NCBI GenBank assembly: GCA_015243575.1
Contig: CP042469.1
Location: forward strand, 4,492,929 to 4,556,928
DNA length: 64,000 nucleotides
Source of the DNA: Clostridiales bacterium
Lineage (GTDB): Bacteria; Bacillota; Clostridia; Peptostreptococcales; Anaerovoracaceae
Direction: 5' to 3'
Below, piece by piece: positions 45,497 through 54,143 of the stretch. Below the pieces are notes generated by a model. The model saw nothing but the letters and a program-made list of their open reading frames with translations. It was not told where the DNA came from and made no database searches. Numbering within the stretch: position 1 is the stretch's first letter; every line of letters starts with the position of its first letter. A program made the translations under genes and the position numbers.

Positions 45497-46522
45497 ATGA
45501 CGTCTGATTCAAAAAAGTTAATGGAGAAATCCGGGATCGCAAATGACCATAAAGCAACTGCCAAAGCTCTTTTGGGCAAATATGGAATTATTCTGGTTCT
45601 GCTTTTCCTGATCATAGTTATTTCAATTGCACAGCCAAAATTCTTATCACCAACGAATCTTTTCAACGTAATGACTCAAAGCTCGATCTTCGGTATCATG
45701 GCTCTGGGTATGACGTTAGTTATTACATCAAAGGGAATTGACCTTTCAGTAGGATCTGTTCTTGCCTTCTCCGGCGTTGTTGCCGCGAGCCTTGCGCAGG
45801 TCAGCACTGCTACCACACACTATTATGCAAATCTTCCCCAGCTGCCCTTTATCGTACCGATTCTTGCAGCGTTAGCCATCGGTTGCCTGCTGGGTGCGAT
45901 CAACGGAGGATTGATTGCCTTTACTGGCATCCCGGCCTTTATCGCAACCCTTGGTATGATGACCATCGCAAGAGGTGCTGCGCTGATTTACACAGGCGGT
46001 AAGCCAGTCAGCCAGTTTGTACCTGGCATCATGAAAATCGGTGGTAAGGTAGGGGACTTCCCGGTACCTGTAATCGTGTATCTTATCATGATTGCTATTA
46101 CTTGGGTTCTCTTGGGATACACCAGCTTTGGTAAAAACGTATACGCTATCGGCGGTAATATTAAAGCGGCCGAAATATCAGGTGTTAATGTCAAGAAGAA
46201 TCTGGTTCTGATCTATGGATTCGCAGGTCTATGTTCTGCAGTAGCCGCTTTGGTTTTCGCAGGACGTGTAGGAAGCGTACATCCAGGTGCAGCTACTGGT
46301 TATGAGCTCACTGCAATCGCAGCGACCACAATCGGCGGAACAAGCCATTACGGCGGTATCGGAACCATCTGGGGAGCTGTTGTCGGTGCACTGGTACTCG
46401 GTGTACTGAGAAACGGACTCACCTTACTCGGAATTGACGCTTATTGGCAGCAGATTATCGAAGGCTGCATCATTATTGTCGCTGTAATATTTGATATGAG
46501 AAAGAATGCCAAAAAGAAGTAG
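45497..46522 (+). CDS. Sugar ABC transporter permease (RbsC family)
   Basis: Membrane subunit of 341 residues. Hydrophobic segments and the motifs ALGMTLVITSKGIDLSVGSVLAF, IPAFIATLGMMTIARG and VYAIGGNIKAAEISGVNVKK are typical. Only one permease gene is present, so the channel should be a homodimer, unlike the YtfT-YjfF system. The ATG follows AAGGAGG. Confidence 0.93.
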   Translation: MTSDSKKLMEKSGIANDHKATAKALLGKYGIILVLLFLIIVISIAQPKFLSPTNLFNVMTQSSIFGIMALGMTLVITSKGIDLSVGSVLAFSGVVAASLAQVSTATTHYYANLPQLPFIVPILAALAIGCLLGAINGGLIAFTGIPAFIATLGMMTIARGAALIYTGGKPVSQFVPGIMKIGGKVGDFPVPVIVYLIMIAITWVLLGYTSFGKNVYAIGGNIKAAEISGVNVKKNLVLIYGFAGLCSAVAALVFAGRVGSVHPGAATGYELTAIAATTIGGTSHYGGIGTIWGAVVGALVLGVLRNGLTLLGIDAYWQQIIEGCIIIVAVIFDMRKNAKKK

Positions 46523-46558
46523 AAAAGCTTCCCCGACATTCGAACAAGGAGGAAAAAA

Positions 46559-47608
46559 ATGAGTAAACTTTTGGAAATGACGCAAAAATTTCCGATGACG
46601 AAGTACTGGAATGATTCCTGTTCAATTAAGGAACTGACCTATGCCATCGAGAGGGGCGCTGTAGGCGCTACGACCAACCCGGTCATCGTAAAGGGCGTAC
46701 TGGAAAAAGAACTGGACAGCTACCGTGATTACATCGCTCAGCTGGTCAAAGACAATCCGACCAAATCTGAGGATGAAATTGCTTGGATCGTGATCGAGAA
46801 AATGGCGATTGACGGTGCAAAGCTGCTTGAGCCTATGTTCGATCCTAAAACAGGAACCGGAAGACTTTCTATTCAGACTAATACAAAGTATTTCAACAAT
46901 GCAGAAAAGCTTGTAGAGCAGGCAGTCTACTTCAACACCCTTGCTCCCAACATGCAGGTTAAGGCACCTACAACAGCAGCTGGTATCAAGGCATTTGAAG
47001 AAATGACTTACCAGGGTGTCAGCATCAATGCGACAGTATCCTTCTCCGCAACTCAGGCTATCGCAGTAGGCGAAGCCGTAGAAAGAGGACTTGCAAGAAG
47101 AGAGGCGGAAGGCCTTGACAACTCCGAGATCAATCCTGTTTGCACCATCATGGTTGGACGTCTTGACGACTGGCTGAGAGAAGTAGCGGATAAGAAAGAT
47201 ATCTGTGTTGATCCATGTGCATTCTTCTATGCTGGAATTGCTTGCGTAAAGAAAGCATACAAGGTATACAACGAAAGAGGCTACAAGACAAAGATGCTGT
47301 CCGCAGCATACAGAACACCGCTGCAGTGGCTGGAGTTCATCGGCGGCGACATGCTTATGACGATCCCCTACAAGAATCAGGTACCATTCAATGGCTCTGA
47401 TTTTGAAATTGAAGCTCGCATGGATAAGGAAGTAGATCCTTACTACATCAAGGAGCTGAGAAAGCTTCCTGACTTCATCAAGGCTTATGATGAGATGAGC
47501 GTAGAAGACTTTGATACCTTCGGACCGGTTGTTAAGACACTGACTCAGTTCGCAGGCGGATATGACGATCTTGTTAAGATCATCAGAGCATTTATGATCA
47601 AATATTAA
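46559..47608 (+). CDS. Transaldolase-family protein
   Basis: Class I aldolase fold, 349 residues. The candidate Schiff-base lysine is Lys135 in MQVKAPTTAAGIKAF; Asp19 in KYWNDS and VGATTNPVIVKGVL at the N-terminus also fit the family, as does GVSINATVSFSATQAI. Known transaldolases transfer a three-carbon unit between sugar phosphates. Here the gene sits between the importer and an IolB-like gene, so a role in cleaving an inositol-derived keto-acid is possible. That is inference only; no iolJ aldolase is in the window. The ATG follows AAGGAGG. Confidence 0.85.
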   Translation: MSKLLEMTQKFPMTKYWNDSCSIKELTYAIERGAVGATTNPVIVKGVLEKELDSYRDYIAQLVKDNPTKSEDEIAWIVIEKMAIDGAKLLEPMFDPKTGTGRLSIQTNTKYFNNAEKLVEQAVYFNTLAPNMQVKAPTTAAGIKAFEEMTYQGVSINATVSFSATQAIAVGEAVERGLARREAEGLDNSEINPVCTIMVGRLDDWLREVADKKDICVDPCAFFYAGIACVKKAYKVYNERGYKTKMLSAAYRTPLQWLEFIGGDMLMTIPYKNQVPFNGSDFEIEARMDKEVDPYYIKELRKLPDFIKAYDEMSVEDFDTFGPVVKTLTQFAGGYDDLVKIIRAFMIKY

Positions 47609-47670
47609 TCTGACCAGGTGTACGGTTTTAGCCGGAAGCCTTAAGGGTTACAAATTTATAAAACAACATC

Positions 47671-47701
47671 AAGGAGAGGGCGAAACCCCTCTCCTTATTT
47701 C
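47671..47701 (+). terminator. Hairpin after the transaldolase-like gene
   Basis: AAGGAGAGGG (47671-47680) pairs with CCCTCTCCTT (47687-47696) over a 6-base loop. The following ATTTCC is weakly T rich, so read-through into the iolB-like gene is possible. Confidence 0.6.
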
Positions 47702-47813
47702 CGAATTAAGGAATAAATGAGTGCGCCCGGAGCCATTTTGGCAATGAGAGGCCGCCGCTTATTCTGAAAATAAGGGGCCGAGAGCAATTCGTGCCTCTGA
47801 AAGGAGACAAGAT

Positions 47814-48602
47814 ATGGTAACAGTATACGGTGATATGAAAAAGGGTTACAATGAGATCTGCAATATGGAAGATAACCATACCGACATGCTGATGGATATC
47901 GGGATTCAGAAGATGGATGCGGGAGAAACCCTGACCATTTTGGAATCGGAAAAAGAAACTGCAGTTCTGCTGTTAGACGGAGAAATTACCCTGAATTGGG
48001 AAGGAAACAGTGCGGATGCAGTGAGACGTTCCCTCTTTGATGAAAACCCGGTTGTGCTCCATGTAGCAAAGGGCGTAGAAATCACGGTAACAGCAAAGGA
48101 TAACGTAGAGATTTTAATACAGAAGACCACAAATGAAAAGAGTTTTGCTTCAAAGCTTTATACCCAAGAGGATATCGGGACCGGATTCTTTGGAGATGGG
48201 GTCTGGGAAAATACGGCTCGCAGAGCTGTAAGAGACGTCTTTAATTACAGCAATGCTCCCTATTCCAATATGGTCCTAGGTGAACTGATCAACTACCCTG
48301 GCAGATGGTCTAGCTATATTCCCCACGGCCATGATCAGCCTGAGGTCTATTACTATCGCTTTGACAGACCAGAAGGTTTTGGTGCAGCGTTCCTTGGAGA
48401 CGAAGCCTTTAAAATTATGGATAACAGTGCGTTCTTTATTCCAGGAGGACCGACCCATCCGCAGGTTGCAGCGCCCGGCTTTGCTATGTACTATACCTGG
48501 ATGATCCGTCACCTTGAGAACAATCCATGGGTATCCAGAGACAACGATCCTAGATACAATTGGCTTCTTGAAGCCGACGCGAAGATCTGGCCGAATAAAT
48601 AG
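47814..48602 (+). CDS. iolB: 5-deoxy-glucuronate isomerase (IolB-like)
   Basis: Cupin-type isomerase of 262 residues, which would turn the IolD product 5-deoxyglucuronate into 5-dehydro-2-deoxygluconate. The double cupin pattern is visible, with SSYIPHGHDQPEVYYYRF as the metal-site region and FFIPGGPTHPQVAAPGF near the C-terminus. The His pattern differs somewhat from classical IolB, so the sequence is a diverged member of the family. The ATG follows AAAGGAG. A strong terminator ends the unit. Confidence 0.82.
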   Translation: MVTVYGDMKKGYNEICNMEDNHTDMLMDIGIQKMDAGETLTILESEKETAVLLLDGEITLNWEGNSADAVRRSLFDENPVVLHVAKGVEITVTAKDNVEILIQKTTNEKSFASKLYTQEDIGTGFFGDGVWENTARRAVRDVFNYSNAPYSNMVLGELINYPGRWSSYIPHGHDQPEVYYYRFDRPEGFGAAFLGDEAFKIMDNSAFFIPGGPTHPQVAAPGFAMYYTWMIRHLENNPWVSRDNDPRYNWLLEADAKIWPNK

Positions 48603-48617
48603 ACTTTGGAAATCAAG

Positions 48618-48655
48618 CGCCTCCGGTTGCATTCAGATGCAAAGGAGGCGTTTTC
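48618..48655 (+). terminator. Terminator after iolB
   Basis: CGCCTCC (48618-48624) pairs with GGAGGCG (48644-48650), with inner TTGCAT/ATGCAA, followed by TTTTCG. Confidence 0.88.
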
Positions 48656-48671
48656 GTTAGTCTCATCCGGG

Positions 48672-48700
48672 TTGACAGGACAGGGCCTCTTTGTCATAAT
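48672..48700 (+). promoter_or_regulatory. Promoter of the HAD phosphatase gene
   Basis: TTGACA (48672-48677), a 17-base spacer and CATAAT (48695-48700). Confidence 0.75.
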
Positions 48701-48732
48701 AAAAGGGTAAGCAGGGATAAGGAGGAAGAATT

Positions 48733-49569
48733 TTGAAATATAAACTTGTTGTATCGGATTTAGACGGCACTCTTTTAGGCAATGACGGAAACGTGTCAGC
48801 GGCTACAAAAGAATTGATCCAATCATACCAGCGTCAAGGAGGTATCTTTACCGTTGCTACCGGAAGAATGGAGGATGCGGTGAAGCCGCATTTGAATCTT
48901 TTGAATGTCGCAGGGCCTGCAATTCTTTATAACGGCGCTAAAATAATAGACATGGATAAGAATGATATCATTTTCGAAGCATTCTTGAAATATGAAGTGG
49001 CGAAAGAAGCGTTAAAACTGCTCCAAGATTATGAGTGGGATGTTCTTTTATATCAGAACGGTAAGATTTACATAAAAGAAATGACTCCTGGAATTGAAAA
49101 GCACCTCAAAAAGGAAGACGTGGAATGCGAAGTAGTGGGGGATTTGCATGATTTCCTGCAGCTTGCTCCGACGAAAATTCTGATCATAGGCGACAATGGT
49201 AAATTCGATTTTTTTTCGCAAGATCTGCAAAATCGCATGGGAATAAAGATCAACTTTACCCAATCAGAAGAAACTTATCTTGAAATTCTTCCGGAAGGAG
49301 CTTCGAAGGGAGCTGCACTCAAGACGCTAGCGGATGCTCTTAAGATTTCGATAGAAGATGTCATTGCAATCGGAGATCATTTAAACGATCTGTCGATGAT
49401 ACAGGTTGCAGGACTGGGAATTGCAATGGAAAATGCCCATCCTCAGCTGAAGGACAACGCGGGTTTTATAACCGTTTCCAATGAAGCGGAAGGTGTGAAA
49501 GAGGTCTTGCTCAGAGTGCTGAATGATTTGGACTTTTCCTATAATATACCCGATGCTGATGCTATCTAA
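48733..49569 (+). CDS. Cof-type HAD-superfamily phosphatase
   Basis: Sugar or nucleotide phosphatase of 278 residues. The nucleophile motif is VVSDLDGTLLGN, motif II is VATGRMEDAV, and the last motif is IAIGDHLNDLSMIQVAGLGIAM. The large cap domain between motifs II and III makes it a type IIB (Cof) member. The start is TTG at 48733, seven bases after GGAGG. The substrate is unknown. Confidence 0.92.
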   Translation: MKYKLVVSDLDGTLLGNDGNVSAATKELIQSYQRQGGIFTVATGRMEDAVKPHLNLLNVAGPAILYNGAKIIDMDKNDIIFEAFLKYEVAKEALKLLQDYEWDVLLYQNGKIYIKEMTPGIEKHLKKEDVECEVVGDLHDFLQLAPTKILIIGDNGKFDFFSQDLQNRMGIKINFTQSEETYLEILPEGASKGAALKTLADALKISIEDVIAIGDHLNDLSMIQVAGLGIAMENAHPQLKDNAGFITVSNEAEGVKEVLLRVLNDLDFSYNIPDADAI

Positions 49570-49630
49570 GGGCACTGATTCATTCTGAGTACGCATCTGA
49601 TCGGCTAATTTTTGCTTGGCGGTGTCAAAT

Positions 49631-49939
49631 ATGAAAAAGGAAGATTTTTATTTCAGGGTCTACGAAGTCGTTGGCAGAATTCCGAAAGGAAGGGTAACGA
49701 CCTACGGTGCCATTGCGCGGATGCTGGGAGAACCACAGAGATCCAGAATGGTAGGGCAGGCAATGCATTACGCATCATTTTATACGGAAGTTCCCTGCCA
49801 TCGCGTCGTAAACAGCCAGGGGCGATTGGTGCCCCACTGGGATCAGCAGCGAACCCTTCTGAAGATGGAGGGCATTCATTTCAAGGAAAATGGTTTCATA
49901 GATTTGAAGGTTCACTTCTGGGAAGATGCAGGAGTTTAA
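49631..49939 (+). CDS. Short MGMT-family protein (alkyltransferase domain only)
   Basis: Protein of 102 residues covering only the DNA-binding/active-site domain of O6-alkylguanine-DNA alkyltransferases. The segment GRVTTYGAIARMLGEP is followed by VPCHRVVNSQG with the reactive Cys kept; true alkyltransferase-like proteins have Trp at that position. The ATG at 49631 is preceded by a GGCGGTG; a TTG at 49616 is possible. The frame that runs on to 50556 in a different register is not a fusion. Confidence 0.88.
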   Translation: MKKEDFYFRVYEVVGRIPKGRVTTYGAIARMLGEPQRSRMVGQAMHYASFYTEVPCHRVVNSQGRLVPHWDQQRTLLKMEGIHFKENGFIDLKVHFWEDAGV

Positions 49940-49983
49940 AAAGTTTATCGCAGGAAATCGAATTCTGTGGTAAACTTTTTCTG
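49938..49983 (+). terminator. Terminator after the MGMT-family gene
   Basis: AAAAAGTTTATCGCAG pairs with CTGTGGTAAACTTTTT with small mismatches, followed by CTGTTATAT. The 3' T run is part of the stem. Confidence 0.65.
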
Positions 49984-50013
49984 TTATATAGCGAGCAAGG
50001 AGGAATATTTGAC

Positions 50014-50556
50014 TTGAGAATATTAGTATTCAGCGATACCCACGGAAAAATTGACAAAGCAGTGGAGATTTATCATCAGCTTCAGGAAATTGATTTGATC
50101 ATTCATCTGGGTGATCTTTGGAACGATGCGAAACGGTTAAAAGAGCTGCTTCCCGTTTCTTTACTATCTGTAAGAGGCAACATGGACGGGGCTTTTTCGA
50201 GGGAAGAATATCAGATTTTTGAAACCGAATATGGAAAAATATATTTGTCCCACGGACATATGGAAAATGTAAAGCAAGGTCTGGATCATATCATGTATAA
50301 AGCAGAATCGCTAGGGTGCAGGGCGGTCTTTTTCGGTCATACGCATATCCCGTTATTCCGTCAGGTGGAAGGGCTTTATTTGCTGAATCCGGGAAGCTTG
50401 TCCCTGCCTGTGGGAGGCAGAAAAGGCTCGTATGCAGTTGTCACGATAACATGTGATTCTCTGAATGCGTCGATTCTGTATGAGGAGGCCCCTCAGACGC
50501 AAAAAACGGAATCTGGCTTCCTTAAAAACCTTCTGAATAATAGCGACCGATTCTAG
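50014..50556 (+). CDS. YfcE/MJ0936-type metallophosphoesterase
   Basis: Calcineurin-like phosphodiesterase of about 180 residues. Metal-binding motifs in order: FSDTHG, HLGDLWND, VRGNMDG, LSHGH and FFGHTHIP. The start chosen is TTG 50014, ten bases after AGGAGG (49998-50003); no ATG start is available near the conserved N-terminus LRILVFSDTHG. The substrate is unknown. Confidence 0.9.
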   Translation: MRILVFSDTHGKIDKAVEIYHQLQEIDLIIHLGDLWNDAKRLKELLPVSLLSVRGNMDGAFSREEYQIFETEYGKIYLSHGHMENVKQGLDHIMYKAESLGCRAVFFGHTHIPLFRQVEGLYLLNPGSLSLPVGGRKGSYAVVTITCDSLNASILYEEAPQTQKTESGFLKNLLNNSDRF

Positions 50557-50700
50557 TGTTCGCTTGACAGGGTGATAAATTATTCTGCGCAGTAACTCTA
50601 AATCTCAACGAGACAGTGCCTTAGCGTTTGAGGATAGAGCGAATGATATAATTTGCTGTAAAGTACCAGCAAAAATAATGGCGAATAAAGTTGAAACTTG

Positions 50701-50729
50701 TTGAAAATAATCGGGCAGACAGATATAAT
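50701..50729 (+). promoter_or_regulatory. Promoter of the polysaccharide deacetylase gene
   Basis: TTGAAA (50701-50706), a 17-base spacer and a perfect TATAAT (50724-50729). Confidence 0.7.
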
Positions 50730-50772
50730 TAAATCACGTAAACGTGTTTTATGATTTGAAAGTGTGTGTGTG

Positions 50773-51663
50773 ATGTATTTCGGAAGTGTACGCTTTTTTA
50801 AGCATTTTATTATTGCTATTATTATACTTCTTATTTGTGGGCTAACTGTTTCGACGATCTGCCTTGCGGTAATGAATGGTAATTATCGTGACCAGATTGC
50901 TGAAATACAGTCTGGGATTGTACTTGCGCAGGCAAATCCAAAGGAAGAAGAAGAGCCGCAAAACAGCCTTTCCATAGAGTATCAGGCCCTCTATCCGGAT
51001 CTTTATGCAAAGCCCGAAAAGGCAACGAAATCAGTGGCAGGCACAGTGTATCTTACCTTTGATGACGGACCATCGGGAAGAACCTTGGAGATATTGGACA
51101 TTCTAAAGAAAGAAAATATCAAGGCGACCTTCTTCATTATTGGGAAAGAGGGCGAAAAAGAACCCGAAATCATGCGCAGGATTGTAGCGGAGGGGCATAC
51201 CCTTGGAATTCATACTTATTCCCATGTATACACAAGCGTCTATGATTCAGTGGAAAGTTATCTGGAGGATTTCAATCGCACTTATGAGCTGATCTATGAG
51301 GCAACCGGACTCAAGACAGAGATTTTTCGCTTTCCGGGCGGCAGCATTAACAAATACAATGCGCTTTTTTATGAAGAGATCATTGCTGAGATGACAAGGC
51401 GCGGATTTACTTACTATGACTGGAATTCATCCAACGGAGATGCAGCTTCCAATGCAACAGCAGCTTCCGTGTATAACAACACCATTCGTTCGTCAGAAAA
51501 AAAGGACCGGATTATTTTATTGATGCATGACAGTGCCGCAAAGTATTACACCGTTGCTGCATTGCCGGGAATCATCGAGTATTATAAGAGCAGAGGCATG
51601 CAATTTGAGGCATTGACAAATGACGTCAGTCCCATTGCATTTAATTATATCAATTACGAATAG
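50773..51663 (+). CDS. Polysaccharide deacetylase, membrane-anchored
   Basis: NodB-type deacetylase of 296 residues, probably acting on peptidoglycan outside the cell. One membrane segment lies at about residues 12-34 (FIIAIIILLICGLTVSTIC). Catalytic motifs are YLTFDDGPSGRT with the paired Asp residues, LGIHTYSHVY with the zinc His residues, FRFPGGS and LLMHDS. No good ribosome binding site precedes either the GTG at 50764 or the ATG at 50773; the ATG is chosen by convention. The bactofilin genes follow directly. Confidence 0.9.
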   Translation: MYFGSVRFFKHFIIAIIILLICGLTVSTICLAVMNGNYRDQIAEIQSGIVLAQANPKEEEEPQNSLSIEYQALYPDLYAKPEKATKSVAGTVYLTFDDGPSGRTLEILDILKKENIKATFFIIGKEGEKEPEIMRRIVAEGHTLGIHTYSHVYTSVYDSVESYLEDFNRTYELIYEATGLKTEIFRFPGGSINKYNALFYEEIIAEMTRRGFTYYDWNSSNGDAASNATAASVYNNTIRSSEKKDRIILLMHDSAAKYYTVAALPGIIEYYKSRGMQFEALTNDVSPIAFNYINYE

Positions 51664-51695
51664 AAAAATTTAAGACGAATAGAAAAATTCAAGAT
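51661..51695 (+). repeat. Short direct repeat before the first bactofilin gene
   Basis: TAGAAAAATTTAAGACG and TAGAAAAATTCAAGATG lie side by side at 51661 and 51679, probably a local duplication. Confidence 0.6.
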
Positions 51696-51708
51696 GGAGG
51701 ATGCCGAA

Positions 51709-52602
51709 ATGGGAGTGAAAAGTAATTTTTCCCAAGCTGTATCAGAGCTGATTGGAATATCCAAAACAGTTGAGCCGGAACCGGAGAAGGAGCTGGCAAA
51801 TGAGATTCCCGAGATGATAGAGGGTGCAGCGGAAACCGCTGCTGAAGAAGAACTCATAGAGGAGGAAACGGAAGCGATGACGGATTTGGATAAAGAAAAC
51901 CTTCAGACAGAACAGAAGGATGGCGGTGTATTCAAAGCAGGTCAGAACCCTAAAGAGAGAATTATGGCAATGCTTGCACAGCAGCAGACATCGCAGCCGC
52001 AGGATGCTCCACAGCAAATTCAAGTTGAATCGACTCAAACAGCTGAGACACTGCAGCAATCACAGCCTTTGTCGCAGCCACAGCAGAGTCAACCATTTCA
52101 GTCTCAGACATCGGTGCGTGGAAATTCGGATGCTATCAAGGAACCTCCGGGTGTTACGACCATAGCAAGAGGGACCGTTTTGATCGGAGAAATTAATGCT
52201 GAAGGCGATGTTGAGCTTCTGGGAAGTGTGAAAGGAAAAGTTGCATCTCATGGCGACATTCGAGCCAATGGCAAGGTAATCGGGGATCTGATCGGAAAAG
52301 ATATTGAACTGATCGCCTGTGCTGTGCAGGGCAATATCATTGCAAGCGGATCGGTTACAGTGGATGAGAACTCTGTTGTGATCGGTGATGTTAAGGGCGA
52401 GAACTTTTGTTTGGATGGAAGAATCAAAGGGAATGTAAATGTGGGCAACGAAGCTAAATTCCAGCCCAAGGCAATCCTTGCAGGCAACGTAACGACCACA
52501 TCTATTGCTATGAGTCAGGGTGCAAAGATCCAAGGCGAAGTCAATATACCTCTGAATGAAAAAGAGACAGATATCAGCTTCGACGTAGATATCGTAGTTT
52601 AA
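51709..52602 (+). CDS. Bactofilin family protein 1
   Basis: Cytoskeletal beta-helix protein of 297 residues. A long Glu- and Gln-rich N-terminal region (about residues 1-155) precedes the bactofilin domain, whose repeats are VLIGEINAEGDVELLGSVKG, GDIRANGKVIGDLIG and VVIGDVKGENFCLDGRIKG. The start ATG 51709 has GGAGG eight bases upstream; ATG 51694 overlaps that site. It opens with NFSQAVSELIG, which is repeated in bactofilin 2. First of three tandem copies. Confidence 0.9.
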   Translation: MGVKSNFSQAVSELIGISKTVEPEPEKELANEIPEMIEGAAETAAEEELIEEETEAMTDLDKENLQTEQKDGGVFKAGQNPKERIMAMLAQQQTSQPQDAPQQIQVESTQTAETLQQSQPLSQPQQSQPFQSQTSVRGNSDAIKEPPGVTTIARGTVLIGEINAEGDVELLGSVKGKVASHGDIRANGKVIGDLIGKDIELIACAVQGNIIASGSVTVDENSVVIGDVKGENFCLDGRIKGNVNVGNEAKFQPKAILAGNVTTTSIAMSQGAKIQGEVNIPLNEKETDISFDVDIVV

Positions 52603-52670
52603 TATGAACGAAGCATTATTCATGGTTGGATGATGCCGCAGTTTTGAATAAGATTTTGGAGGGATAAATT

Positions 52671-53378
52671 ATGGCAAATAAAAATAATTTCTCTAAGGCA
52701 GTTTTGGATTTAATGGGCCTGCCCGGAAATGATCAAGCTTCTGGGATCAAAGGCCAGGATGATTCTGCCGATACAAGTTATGAACAGAATAAAGTAACAG
52801 ACTATTTTGCAGAAAAGGATCAGGAAGCAGAGCGGGAATCTGATGTTGATCAGGAACGCAGAAAGTTTCTCTATAATGCAAAAGCGGTAACAGAGACTGG
52901 CGCTTCGCCAGTGCAGGATGATGTGCCGGCCACAGTAATATCGAGATCCATGGTTATTGTCGGTGAAATCACATCCAGCGGGAATATTGATATCTATGGC
53001 GATGTGAAAGGCTCTATTCGCACAGATGGCGATATCAAGGCGACAGGGACCGTTGTAGGTGATCTTGCAGGCCATAGTTTTACACTGAATGGCTGTACAA
53101 TTCAAGGAAATATCAAGGCGAAAGGTAACGTTACAATTGGGCAGAATACAGTTGTTGTTGGGGATATCATAGCCGAAAACATAAAAATAAACGGAAAGGT
53201 CAAAGGCAATCTCGTGATCACAAAGATGTCCGAGTTTTTTGAAAATGCGCTTTTGGCTGGAGATGTGCGTTCTCAGACCATCTCTATGAGTCAGGGGGCG
53301 AAGCTGCACGGAAATGTCAGCGTTGCTCTAGACAGCTCACAAAGTGAAAAAGAATTCAATTCCATTTTCGGAGTGTAG
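52671..53378 (+). CDS. Bactofilin family protein 2
   Basis: Protein of 235 residues with a shorter acidic N-terminal region and a bactofilin domain from about residue 95 (VIVGEITSSGNIDIYGDVKG, GTVVGDLAGHSFTLNGCTIQ, VVGDIIAENIKINGKVKG). The N-terminus NNFSKAVLDLMG matches bactofilin 1. It starts with ATG after GGAGGG, 68 bases after bactofilin 1. The copies probably polymerise together or assort into different filaments. Confidence 0.9.
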   Translation: MANKNNFSKAVLDLMGLPGNDQASGIKGQDDSADTSYEQNKVTDYFAEKDQEAERESDVDQERRKFLYNAKAVTETGASPVQDDVPATVISRSMVIVGEITSSGNIDIYGDVKGSIRTDGDIKATGTVVGDLAGHSFTLNGCTIQGNIKAKGNVTIGQNTVVVGDIIAENIKINGKVKGNLVITKMSEFFENALLAGDVRSQTISMSQGAKLHGNVSVALDSSQSEKEFNSIFGV

Positions 53379-53396
53379 AAGTAGTGAGGTAAAATA

Positions 53397-54131
53397 ATGA
53401 GTGACAATGAGAATAAAGATAAGGTGATTCAGAAGGGAAGCGAGCTGGGAGAGAGTTTTTCAGATCTAATGAAGAAGGTAGTTGAAAAGCAGCTGGAGGA
53501 AGAATCGGTTCATTCGGAAGAACAAAGGCAGGAAGAACAAAAGCAGGAAGCAACTGCTGCGGCTGAGGAAATAAACTCTTTTGTGTCAGACAAAAAAGGG
53601 TTTGAAGGTGTTGTGAAATCTGACGAGGTTGTTGCAAAAAAAGTTGAAATTCCTGTATTCGAATGGAAAGAAGAACCGAAACCAGTCATCGAAAATTATC
53701 AGCCCGTTTCAGAGGTGGGTGTAATTTCTTCCTTGACAACCATTAACGGGACAGTCAGCAGCAAAGGTCATATCCGGGTTGAAGGAAGCATCATTGGGGA
53801 TGTCTTTGCTTATGGAGATATCAAGGTGACAGGAAAGGTCGCTGGAGATATTGAAGGCGGAAATGTTGAACTGGGAACCTGCATTGTTGAAGGTGACGTA
53901 AAGGCACGGGGCGATGTGAACATAGGAAAAGAAAGCACCTTGTCCGGAAATATGATCGGTCAGCTGATAACCATTGACGGAAAGATCAAAGGGAATGTTG
54001 AGGCCGTTAAGGGAGCTCACATGTCTGGGACATCACTGGTGAAAGGCTCCATTACCGCACCGACACTTTCCATGAGTGCAGGTGCAGAGCTGCAGGGTAA
54101 AGTTAACGTCTCAAAAGAAGATAACGAGTAG
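53397..54131 (+). CDS. Bactofilin family protein 3
   Basis: Protein of 244 residues. The N-terminal about 105 residues are rich in Glu, Gln and Lys and may form helices (VVEKQLEEESVHSEEQRQEE). The bactofilin domain follows (SSLTTINGTVSSKGHIRVEG, DIKVTGKVAGDIEGGNVELG, LITIDGKIKGNVEAVKGAHM). Only 18 bases separate it from bactofilin 2. It is the most diverged copy at the N-terminus. A terminator follows. Confidence 0.9.
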   Translation: MSDNENKDKVIQKGSELGESFSDLMKKVVEKQLEEESVHSEEQRQEEQKQEATAAAEEINSFVSDKKGFEGVVKSDEVVAKKVEIPVFEWKEEPKPVIENYQPVSEVGVISSLTTINGTVSSKGHIRVEGSIIGDVFAYGDIKVTGKVAGDIEGGNVELGTCIVEGDVKARGDVNIGKESTLSGNMIGQLITIDGKIKGNVEAVKGAHMSGTSLVKGSITAPTLSMSAGAELQGKVNVSKEDNE

Positions 54132-54143
54132 AAAAAATATGAT

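Noticed and set aside
49612-50556. One 314-residue protein spanning the MGMT and phosphoesterase genes
   Set aside because: The first part is an out-of-frame translation of the MGMT gene; only the part after about 50014 matches a known family and has its own ribosome binding site.
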